Shown piece by piece: positions 57,757-64,000 of a DNA stretch of 64,000 nucleotides. Source of the DNA: Microbacterium proteolyticum (lineage in GTDB: Bacteria > Actinomycetota > Actinomycetes > Actinomycetales > Microbacteriaceae); assembly GCF_030818075.1 (NCBI RefSeq), contig NZ_JAUSZZ010000001.1, positions 682,001 to 746,000 of the forward strand, in the 5' to 3' direction. Positions within the stretch are counted from its first letter, which is position 1. Each line of letters opens with the position of its first letter. Under the pieces are notes generated by a model. That model ran no database searches and had not been told where the DNA came from. It saw nothing but the letters and a program-made list of their open reading frames with translations. The translations under genes were made by a program, and so were the position numbers.

Positions 57757-58908
57757 TCAGCGCAGGAGGAGGTTGGGCTGCAACAGGTACTTGAACGTGC
57801 CTTCGCCGCCCTTGTCGACCGAGGTCTGGGGGGTCACGAGGACCGGGCTGAGCTTGTTGGCGTTGTCACTCGAGGTGAAGGTGATGCGCGTGAATTCGCT
57901 GCGCACCGCGCCGAGCGACTCGAGGAGGTACTGCGGGTTGAGCCCGAGGGTGACCTCATCGCCCACCAGCGTCGCGTCGACGGATTCCGTCGCGCGCGCC
58001 TGCTCCGTGCCGGAGGCGTCCATCGAGACACCGTCGGGGCCGAAGGTGAACCGCAGCGGAGCCGAGCGATCGAGCACGAGCGCGACGCGGCGAACGGCCT
58101 CGGCCAGGTCGGCGGTGTTCACGACGCTGTGGTGCTCGGTCTGCGCGGGGAAGAGCCGACGGACCGGGGGGAAGTTGCCCTTGATGAGCAGCGATGTCAC
58201 GGTCTTGTTGCCCGACGAGAAGGCGATGATCTCGCGGTCGCCCGACCCCGAGAACGCGATCGAGATGTCGCCGCCGTGCGCGAAGGTCTTGCCGACCTCC
58301 TGCAGGGTTCGTGCCGGCACGAGCGCCGATGTGGGCTCATCGGATGCCGCGGACCCGCCGTCCCAGGGGATCTCGCGAAGCGCGACACGATAGCGGTCGG
58401 TGGCGACGAGGCTCAGCTGCGTACCGGTGACCTCGAGCTGCACGCCGGTCAGGACGGGGGTCACATCGTCGCGGGAGGCGGCGAAGGCGACCTGGGCGAT
58501 GGCGGTGGCGAACTCGTCCGCGGGCACGAGCCCGGATTCACCGCTCACCTCGGGAATGGCGGGGTATTCCTGCACGGGCATGGAGGCGAGAGTGAATCGC
58601 GCCGAACCGCAGGTGAGCAGGATGCCGCCGTCGTCGTCGACTGCGATCTGGATCGGGGCATTGGGCAGACGGCTGGCGATGTCGCTGAGGAGTCGACCGT
58701 GGACGAGGATCGTGCCGGGTTCGTCGACGGTGGCCTCGATCGTGGTGCGCGCGGACGCTTCGTAGTCGAATGCAGCCAGGGTCAGACCCTGCTCGCCGGC
58801 CTCGATGAGAACACCCGCCAGGATCGGCTGAGGGTTGCGCTGGGGCAGGAGCTTGACCACGAACGAGACGGCTTCGCTGAACACATCGCGATTGACGTGG
58901 AACTTCAC
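57757..58908 (-). CDS. dnaN: DNA polymerase III beta subunit (sliding clamp)
   Basis: A 383-residue clamp with three similar domains. The N-terminus VKFHVNRDVFSEAVSFVVKL, the central LVATDRYRVALREIPWD and the C-terminal LGLNPQYLLESLGAVRSEF are conserved; the ending PVLVTPQT corresponds to the usual P-x-x-ML/P binding-pocket region. GTG start. It is the first gene on this side of oriC and also the known partner of NucS. Confidence 0.97.
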   Translation of the reverse strand: MKFHVNRDVFSEAVSFVVKLLPQRNPQPILAGVLIEAGEQGLTLAAFDYEASARTTIEATVDEPGTILVHGRLLSDIASRLPNAPIQIAVDDDGGILLTCGSARFTLASMPVQEYPAIPEVSGESGLVPADEFATAIAQVAFAASRDDVTPVLTGVQLEVTGTQLSLVATDRYRVALREIPWDGGSAASDEPTSALVPARTLQEVGKTFAHGGDISIAFSGSGDREIIAFSSGNKTVTSLLIKGNFPPVRRLFPAQTEHHSVVNTADLAEAVRRVALVLDRSAPLRFTFGPDGVSMDASGTEQARATESVDATLVGDEVTLGLNPQYLLESLGAVRSEFTRITFTSSDNANKLSPVLVTPQTSVDKGGEGTFKYLLQPNLLLR

Positions 58909-59311
58909 GGGCGCTCCCTTGACGGCGGGTATGGCTTACCCATGCTAGTGCCCCCTTCGCGACGAGCACGTCGAGCGTCGTCGGCACGGCAAGGTCATCG
59001 AATCTGCCTTAACGAAGAGTTCAAGTCTTCATCTTGTTAACCGCTGTGGAGAGTGTGGATAACTCGCGACACGCGTGTTAACAGCAGGCGAAGACGGCGT
59101 CTCCGGCTGTGGACGACCTGCGGACAGAGGCGTGTGTTAACAGGATCGAGGGCAGCGGGCGGCCATGCCTCCTCCACAGAGTTAACAGGTTCGTGCACAC
59201 CTCATCCGCAGGAAATGCGAGTTATCCACAAGTTTTCCACACTGTGTAGAACCCCCTGAAAGATGTGTCTTGAGAGCGTCTATATGCCTGATGAGCGGGC
59301 GAAAACGGCGA
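58909..59311. other. Chromosomal replication origin (oriC) region
   Basis: The gap between dnaN and the dnaA terminator holds perfect DnaA boxes at 59054-59062 (TGTGGATAA) and 59222-59230 (TTATCCACA), a near match at 59233-59241 (TTTTCCACA) and weaker ones near 59044 and 59107. GTTAAC occurs at 59036, 59077, 59136 and 59181. The stretch 59005-59041 is clearly AT-richer than the surroundings and may be the unwinding element. No gene is present. Confidence 0.9.
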
Positions 59312-59345
59312 AGGGGCCCTTTCCGTGATCGCGGAAAAGGCCCCT
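59312..59345 (-). terminator. Terminator after dnaA
   Basis: GGGGCCCTTTCCG and CGGAAAAGGCCCC form a stem with one small asymmetry around TGATCG, 15 bases after the dnaA stop on the minus strand, followed by a T-containing tract. It separates dnaA transcription from oriC. Confidence 0.75.
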
Positions 59346-59359
59346 CTGGAGATCGGCGC

Positions 59360-60787
59360 TCAGCGCATGCGCCCGAGCTGGCTCGTGATCTCCGACACCT
59401 GGTTGAAGATGGATCTGCGCTCCTTCATCAGGTCGCTGATCTTCTTGTAGGCGTACATCACGGTCGTGTGATCGCGGTTGCCGAACAGCTGGCCGATCTT
59501 CGGCAGCGACAGGCTCGTGCGCTCACGACAGAGGTACATGGCGATCTGACGTGCGGTCGCCACCGCCTGCGACCGGCTCGAGCCGTAGAGATCGTCGACG
59601 GAGAGTTTGAAGTACTGCGCCGTGGCCGTGATGATGTCGGTCGGCGAGATCACGTTGGCGTCGTCCTGGTCGATGATGTCCCGGAGCACCGTCTGGGCGA
59701 GCGACATGTCGAGGGTCGAACGGTTCAGGCTCGCGAACGCCGACACGCGGATGAGGGCACCCTCGAGCTCGCGGATGTTCGACGACACGACCGTGGCGAT
59801 GTACTCGAGAACGTCGTCGGGGATGAGGAGCCGCTCGCTCTGCGCCTTCTTTCGAAGGATGGCGATGCGCGTTTCGAGGTCCGGTGCCTGGACGTCGGTG
59901 ATCAAGCCCCATTCGAAGCGGCTGCGCATGCGATCTTCGAACCCGGTCAACTGCTTGGGCGGCAGGTCGCTGGTGATGACGACCTGCTTGTCGTGATCGT
60001 GCAGGGTGTTGAACGTGTGGAAGAACGCCTCCTGCGTCTCCGCGCGTCCCTGCAGGAACTGGATGTCGTCGATGAGGAGGATGTCGACGTCGCGGTACCG
60101 CGCCTGGAAGGCGGAGCCGCGGTTGTTCGCGATCGAGTTGATGAAGTCGTTCGTGAATTCCTCGCTCGACACGTACCGGACGCGGATGCCGGCGTACATG
60201 CTCGCGGCGTAGTCGCCGATCGCGTGGAGGAGGTGCGTCTTGCCGAGCCCCGAATCACCGTAGATGAAGAGCGGGTTGTAGGCCTTGGCCGGCGCCTCGG
60301 CGACGGCGACCGCGGCCGCGTGGGCGAACCGATTGGACTGCCCGATGACGAAGTTGTCGAAGGTGTACTTGGGGTTCAGGCGCGTGTCGTTGCGGGAGGC
60401 CGGCACGATCGGTTCGGGCACCTGGTCGATGACGTTGGAGTGCGCGGGCATCGCGGGCACCGAGGGGGTCCGGTCGCCGACGGGGGTGACCGGCGTCCGG
60501 TGGGACTCGACGATGTCGGGGTTGACGACCACCCGGAACATGCCGATGTCGGGATCGCTGCCCTGCACGTGAGCCAGCGCTTCGAGGATCGGCGCGCGCA
60601 TGCGCTTGTTGAACTGCGCCGCGGTCAGATCGTTCGGCACGTCGAGATAGAGCGTGCCGCCCATGACACCCTGCGGGACGGCCAGATTGAGGAAGCCGTG
60701 CAGCTGCGGGGTGACGCGATCGTCGGTGAGAAGATGGTCCAGCACGGCTGACCAGACGGGGACATCCGGTACTTCGTGCAAAGACAT
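59360..60787 (-). CDS. dnaA: Chromosomal replication initiator DnaA
   Basis: A 475-residue initiator. Domain I starts MSLHEVPDVPVWSAVLDHLL, a linker covers about 95-135, the AAA+ domain begins at NPKYTFDNFVIGQSNRFAHA with Walker A GDSGLGKTHLL and Walker B LLIDDIQFL, and domain IV has the DnaA signature SLPKIGQLFGNRDHTTVMYA. ATG at 60787 follows GGAGGGG. DnaA boxes upstream (60839, 60926) suggest autoregulation. Confidence 0.98.
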   Translation of the reverse strand: MSLHEVPDVPVWSAVLDHLLTDDRVTPQLHGFLNLAVPQGVMGGTLYLDVPNDLTAAQFNKRMRAPILEALAHVQGSDPDIGMFRVVVNPDIVESHRTPVTPVGDRTPSVPAMPAHSNVIDQVPEPIVPASRNDTRLNPKYTFDNFVIGQSNRFAHAAAVAVAEAPAKAYNPLFIYGDSGLGKTHLLHAIGDYAASMYAGIRVRYVSSEEFTNDFINSIANNRGSAFQARYRDVDILLIDDIQFLQGRAETQEAFFHTFNTLHDHDKQVVITSDLPPKQLTGFEDRMRSRFEWGLITDVQAPDLETRIAILRKKAQSERLLIPDDVLEYIATVVSSNIRELEGALIRVSAFASLNRSTLDMSLAQTVLRDIIDQDDANVISPTDIITATAQYFKLSVDDLYGSSRSQAVATARQIAMYLCRERTSLSLPKIGQLFGNRDHTTVMYAYKKISDLMKERRSIFNQVSEITSQLGRMR

Positions 60788-61081
60788 ATCCCCTCCGGGA
60801 TCTAGACGCGACGGGCGATCGACGAGTCGCGCCGAACCTGTGGATAACTTCCGGGGCCACGCTAGTTCGCGGCTCTCGCGGAGCAAAATCCACTGTAAGA
60901 CCCGTCCGCGTGTCTTTGCCACGCCTGTGGACAACCCCTGGGGATAATGGGCGGTCGCGTTCTCGGTTTGAGTTAACGGCCGGTACGACGTAGCCTTAGT
61001 CGGTTGACTTATGCCTATACGGCAGTCCCGACCCCGTCCCCGGCAGAAGAGCATCGGGCGACACCACCTCCGGAGTGACCC
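60788..61081. promoter_or_regulatory. dnaA-rpmH divergent control region with DnaA boxes
   Basis: 294 bases without a gene. A perfect DnaA box TGTGGATAA is at 60839-60847, a one-mismatch box TGTGGACAA at 60926-60934, and a fifth GTTAAC at 60973-60978. Promoters for both dnaA (minus) and rpmH (plus) must lie here. Confidence 0.75.
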
Positions 61082-61219
61082 ATGAGCAAGCGCACCTTCC
61101 AGCCCAACAACCGTCGTCGTGCCAAGAAGCACGGCTTCCGTGCCCGCATGCGCACGCGTGCCGGCCGCGGCATCCTCTCGGCGCGTCGCGCCAAGGGCCG
61201 CACCGAGCTCTCGGCCTGA
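61082..61219 (+). CDS. rpmH: 50S ribosomal protein L34
   Basis: A 45-residue, very basic ribosomal protein: [19 protein letters not shown], then [19 protein letters not shown]. Complete L34 pattern and length. It is too short for most ORF cut-offs but certain. CGGAGTG gives a ribosome-binding site. It starts the rpmH-rnpA-yidD-yidC-jag-rsmG operon. Confidence 0.98.
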   Translation: MSKRTFQPNNRRRAKKHGFRARMRTRAGRGILSARRAKGRTELSA

Positions 61220-61227
61220 CAGACCCG

Positions 61228-61566
61228 GTGCTCGCGAAGCCGAACCGACTCACCCGCGGATCGGACTACAAAGCCACAGTCCGACGGGGTTCTCGTTGTG
61301 CCGGAGCGCACACCGTGACCTACGTCGGAGTGTCGGATGAGTCCACTGCACCGCGATTCGGCTTCATCGTGAGCCGACAGGTCGGCTCCGCTGTCACCCG
61401 CAACACCATTCGTCGCCGCCTCAAGGCGGTGTGCGCCGAGGCGCTCCCGACCATTCGCGGGGGCGCCTCGGTCGTCATCCGAGCGCTGCCCTCGGCGGCG
61501 ACGGCCGATTATGCGACGCTTCGCGCGGACGTCGTGAGGTGCCTCGAACGGAAGGCGTCGGCATGA
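61228..61566 (+). CDS. rnpA: Ribonuclease P protein component
   Basis: A 112-residue basic protein that helps the RNase P RNA process tRNA 5' ends. The core is RFGFIVSRQVGSAVTRNTIR followed by RRLKAV, with the RNR-type motif (TRNTIRRRLK). N-terminal NRLTRGSDYKATVRRG is typical. GTG at 61228, 8 bases after rpmH; the stop overlaps yidD (ATGA). Confidence 0.96.
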   Translation: MLAKPNRLTRGSDYKATVRRGSRCAGAHTVTYVGVSDESTAPRFGFIVSRQVGSAVTRNTIRRRLKAVCAEALPTIRGGASVVIRALPSAATADYATLRADVVRCLERKASA

Positions 61567-61919
61567 GCGTCTCGACCCTTCCGACATCGGCCACCGGCTC
61601 CGGTCGGCTCACCGCCGATGTGGTGCTGGCATCCGTTCCGCTCCTCCCCCGGAACGCCGGACTCGTTCTGCTCCACGCCTATCGAGCGACGATCTCGCAC
61701 GTCTACGGCGACGTGTGCAAGTACTACCCCTCCTGCTCCGCCTATTCGGTGGGCGCCGTGCAGCAGCATGGACTCGTGAAGGGCGTCGCGTTCACCGCCG
61801 CCCGCCTCGCACGCTGTCATCCCTGGGCTCAGGGTGGCATCGACGACGTCCGTCCTCACCGGGCCTTCCGTCACGAACTCACACGGCACGGTTTCGTCGT
61901 GCCCGCCCGAAAGGACTGA
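61563..61919 (+). CDS. yidD: Membrane protein insertion efficiency factor YidD
   Basis: A 118-residue member of the YidD family with the Cys-rich signature CKYYPSCSAYSVGAVQQHG and RLARCHPWAQGGIDDV. It assists YidC-dependent membrane insertion. The N-terminal 35 residues are poorly conserved. Overlaps rnpA by 4 bp and precedes yidC by 2 bases. Confidence 0.95.
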   Translation: MSVSTLPTSATGSGRLTADVVLASVPLLPRNAGLVLLHAYRATISHVYGDVCKYYPSCSAYSVGAVQQHGLVKGVAFTAARLARCHPWAQGGIDDVRPHRAFRHELTRHGFVVPARKD

Positions 61920-61921
61920 TC

Positions 61922-62995
61922 GTGCAATTCGATCTCATTGGGACCATCCTCTGGCCGCTGAAATGGGCGGTCGAGCTCGTGCTCGTGGGGTGGCACTCCC
62001 TGTTCACCGCGCTCGGCATGGCGCCGGCCGCGGGCCTCACCTGGGTGCTCTCGATCGTCGGCCTGGTGCTCATCGTCCGTGCTGCACTGATCCCCCTCTT
62101 CGTGAAGCAGATCAAGAGCCAGCGCAAGATGATGGAGATCGCTCCCGAGTTGCGCAAGGTGCAGGAGAAGTACCGCGGCAAGAAGGATCAGCTCTCTCGC
62201 GAGGCGATGAGCCGCGAGACCATGGCTCTGTACAAGAAGCACGGCACCACTCCTGTCTCGAGCTGCCTGCCCCTGCTGGTGCAGATGCCGATCTTCTTCG
62301 CACTCTTCAGCGTGCTCAACGACGTGGCGAAGCACGCCACCAACAACCAGGGTGGTGTGGGCCTGCTCACCCCCGAGCTGACGCGCGAGTTCTACGACGC
62401 CCGGTTGTTCGACGTGGCATCCATGCATGTCAACCTGGTCACCGCGTGGGGTCAGCCCGATGGTCAGATCACCGTCGCGATCTTGTTGACCCTCGTCGTT
62501 CTGATGATCGCATCGCAGTTCTTCACGCAGCTGCAGATCATCTCGAAGAACCTGTCGCCCGAGGCCAAGACCGGTCAGGCGTACCAGATGCAGAAGATCA
62601 TGCTCTACATCCTGCCGCTGGCCTTCATCTTCTCCGGTGTCTTCTTCCCCCTCGGCGTCGTCATCTACTGGTTCGTCAGCAACCTGTGGACGATGGTGCA
62701 GCAGTTCATCGTCATTCGCGAGATGCCGACTCCCGGTTCCGACGCCGCCAAGGCACGCGAAGAGCGTCTGGCCCGCAAGGGCAAGGCCATCGATTCGTCG
62801 GGCAAGGTCGTGCCGATGGAGAAGTACCAGGCCGAGCAGCAGCGCCTGCTGGAAGAAGCCGAGCGTGCGCGCGCTGCCGCTCCCAAACGTCAGCAGCCCG
62901 TCGGTAAGCAGCGGGCGAAGAAGCAGCAGTCCGCCAAGAACGCGGGTGCGGCGGGCGGAACCGCCGGCGCCCCCGGATCCACACCCGCCTCCTGA
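61922..62995 (+). CDS. yidC: Membrane protein insertase YidC/Oxa1
   Basis: A 357-residue insertase. It begins directly with a helix (GTILWPLKWAVELVLVGWHS), as in Gram-positive YidC without the large external domain, then the coiled-coil hairpin (QRKMMEIAPELRKVQEKYRG), the conserved SSCLPLLVQMPIFFALFSVL and C-terminal VIYWFVSNLWTMVQQF. The catalytic-groove Arg is in LIVRAALIPLF. A basic, Ala/Gln-rich cytoplasmic tail of about 80 residues ends the protein. GTG start. Confidence 0.96.
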   Translation: MQFDLIGTILWPLKWAVELVLVGWHSLFTALGMAPAAGLTWVLSIVGLVLIVRAALIPLFVKQIKSQRKMMEIAPELRKVQEKYRGKKDQLSREAMSRETMALYKKHGTTPVSSCLPLLVQMPIFFALFSVLNDVAKHATNNQGGVGLLTPELTREFYDARLFDVASMHVNLVTAWGQPDGQITVAILLTLVVLMIASQFFTQLQIISKNLSPEAKTGQAYQMQKIMLYILPLAFIFSGVFFPLGVVIYWFVSNLWTMVQQFIVIREMPTPGSDAAKAREERLARKGKAIDSSGKVVPMEKYQAEQQRLLEEAERARAAAPKRQQPVGKQRAKKQQSAKNAGAAGGTAGAPGSTPAS

Positions 62996-63010
62996 CCACC
63001 GGAGATCACG

Positions 63011-63514
63011 ATGACGACGTCCGATCAGATCGCACCCGAGCAGACCACCGCCACCGAAGAGCAGCTCGAGCAGGAGGGCGACATCGCCGCCGACTACCTC
63101 GAGGGCTTGCTCGACATCGCTGACATCGACGGCGATCTCGCCCTGGATGTGCGCGCCGGCCGGGCCTACGTGTCTGTGGAGGCGGACGACGCCGACGCGC
63201 TCCAGAGCATCTCGCACCCCGACACGGTGCAGGCACTGCAGGAGCTCACCCGCCTCGCCGTGCAGAGCTCGACGGGTCGCTTCTCCCGTCTGATTCTCGA
63301 CATCGGTGGGTCCCGCGACGCTCGTCAGCGTCAGCTCGAGACGCTGGTCGACCGCGCGATCGCGCGTCTCCAGGAGGGCGCGTCGCAGGCTTCGCTCCCC
63401 GCGATGTCGAGCTACGAGCGCAAGCTGGTGCACGACATCGCGGCGGACCGCGGCTACGCCTCCGAGTCCTTCGGCGAGGGCGCGGAGCGACACACGGTTC
63501 TGCGACGAGGCTGA
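63011..63514 (+). CDS. jag: Jag/KhpB-like R3H-domain RNA-binding protein
   Basis: A 167-residue protein with an acidic N-terminal stretch, a KH-like domain (about 30-95) and an R3H domain (about 105-165) with LPAMSSYERKLVHDIAADRG and ERHTVLRRG. It lacks the N-terminal Jag domain of firmicute KhpB, as is usual in actinobacteria. It binds RNA and is tied to cell elongation. CCGGAGATC precedes the ATG. Confidence 0.9.
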   Translation: MTTSDQIAPEQTTATEEQLEQEGDIAADYLEGLLDIADIDGDLALDVRAGRAYVSVEADDADALQSISHPDTVQALQELTRLAVQSSTGRFSRLILDIGGSRDARQRQLETLVDRAIARLQEGASQASLPAMSSYERKLVHDIAADRGYASESFGEGAERHTVLRRG

Positions 63515-63521
63515 GCTCAGG

Positions 63522-64000
63522 ATGCCGGAACACCTCGAAGCGGAGCCCGATGCAGCCGCACAACTCTTCGGAGACCGCATCGAGACGGCCCGGAGGTTCA
63601 CCGCGAACCTCGCGGCGTACGGTGAAGAACGCGGGCTCATCGGCCCGCAGGAGGTTCCGCGTCTGTGGACGCGTCACATCCTGAACAGTGCGATTGCTGC
63701 TCCGTTCTTCACGGGGTCCGCCGTCGACGTCGGGTCGGGCGCAGGTCTTCCGGGGCTCGTGCTCGCGATCGCGCGGCCGGACGTGGAGTGGACGCTCATC
63801 GAACCGATGGAGCGCCGAACCGCGTGGCTCACGGAGCAAGTCGCCGACCTCGGTCTCGAGAATGTGTCGGTCGAACGGATGCGCGGCGAGGAGTGGGCGC
63901 GCGGTCGGGTGTTCGACGTGGCGACCGCGCGGGCGGTGAGTGCCCTGCGCACGCTTCTTTCGTTCACCGCTCCCCTGGTACGCCCGGGTGGACGACTGGT
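63522..64000 (+). CDS. rsmG: 16S rRNA (guanine-N7) methyltransferase RsmG, partial
   Basis: The first 159 residues of RsmG (GidB), cut by the window end. The SAM-binding motif is VDVGSGAGLPGLVLAIARPD, followed by LIEPMERRTAWL and FDVATARAVSALRTLLSFTA, matching the family. It methylates G527 (E. coli numbering) of 16S rRNA; loss gives low-level streptomycin resistance. It follows jag by 7 bases in the yidC operon. Confidence 0.95.
   Translation, partial: MPEHLEAEPDAAAQLFGDRIETARRFTANLAAYGEERGLIGPQEVPRLWTRHILNSAIAAPFFTGSAVDVGSGAGLPGLVLAIARPDVEWTLIEPMERRTAWLTEQVADLGLENVSVERMRGEEWARGRVFDVATARAVSALRTLLSFTAPLVRPGGRL

Noticed and set aside
59270..63640. Long frames antisense to dnaA and to the yidC-jag genes
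   Set aside because: Same shadow effect; dnaA, yidC and jag are unambiguous on the other strand.

Overview
The window is high-GC actinobacterial chromosome, most likely from Microbacterium or a close relative in Microbacteriaceae. The evidence is NucS in place of MutS/MutL, an Lsr2 nucleoid protein, CrgA, DciA, PASTA-domain Ser/Thr kinases, a class E sortase, strong GC3 codon bias and many genes with leaderless-type starts. Gene order around the replication origin matches the actinobacterial core: rsmG, jag, yidC, yidD, rnpA, rpmH, dnaA, oriC (about 58.9-59.36 kb), dnaN, recF, dciA, gyrB, gyrA, a DUF3566 membrane protein, tRNA-Ile, tRNA-Ala. It resumes with ppiA, a rhomboid protease, crgA, a sortase, a PabA/TrpG-type amidotransferase, pknB, pknA, pbpA, ftsW/rodA, pstP, fhaB, fhaA and tRNA-Leu.

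Layout. 0-7.7 kb: end of a YhgE/Pip-type membrane protein, a glycosyltransferase, a two-component system with a frameshifted kinase gene, a divergent MacB/FtsX-type ABC exporter and an SRPBCC protein. 7.7-14 kb: a six-gene Mrp Na+/H+ antiporter operon with fused MrpA-MrpB, every junction a 4-bp overlap. 14-16.5 kb: a LacI regulator divergent from an MFS transporter, with two identical operator palindromes between them. 16.6-18.9 kb: a WXG100/DUF6507-like protein, a 32-residue coupled ORF and three tandem paralogous lipoproteins of unknown function. 18.9-25.5 kb: nucS, a HAD phosphatase, a membrane-anchored coiled-coil protein, cold-shock protein, GntR regulator, GNAT-like protein, CHAD protein, GlsB and Lsr2. 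26-37 kb: the cell-wall and division signalling cluster. PknA/PknB phosphorylate, PstP dephosphorylates, FhaA/FhaB read phosphothreonine, and PbpA with the RodA/FtsW-type SEDS protein build peptidoglycan.

Between ppiA and tRNA-Ala, where the core order is normally tight, lies an accessory block of roughly 11-12 kb (about 38.6-50.5 kb). Its main part is a probable organosulfur (or related) scavenging operon: a regulator joining a LuxR HTH to a substrate-binding-protein domain, an OppA/DppA-type lipoprotein, two permeases, a double ATPase, an NtaA/SnaA/DszA-type flavin monooxygenase and a DszC/SfnB-like flavoprotein. One permease gene and the monooxygenase gene each carry a local frameshift. 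A decayed ECF-sigma fragment and another coding-like scrap sit near its edges.

Best candidates for something undescribed: the three-lipoprotein/WXG-like locus, the LuxR plus binding-protein regulator with its palindrome and 24-bp repeats, and the sortase / 51-residue membrane protein / amidotransferase coupling. Two window-wide patterns also stand out: TANNNT boxes 6-7 nt before start codons, and an abundant GGATGCC heptamer that overrides codon preference. I see no insertion sequence, prophage, rRNA or CRISPR array.
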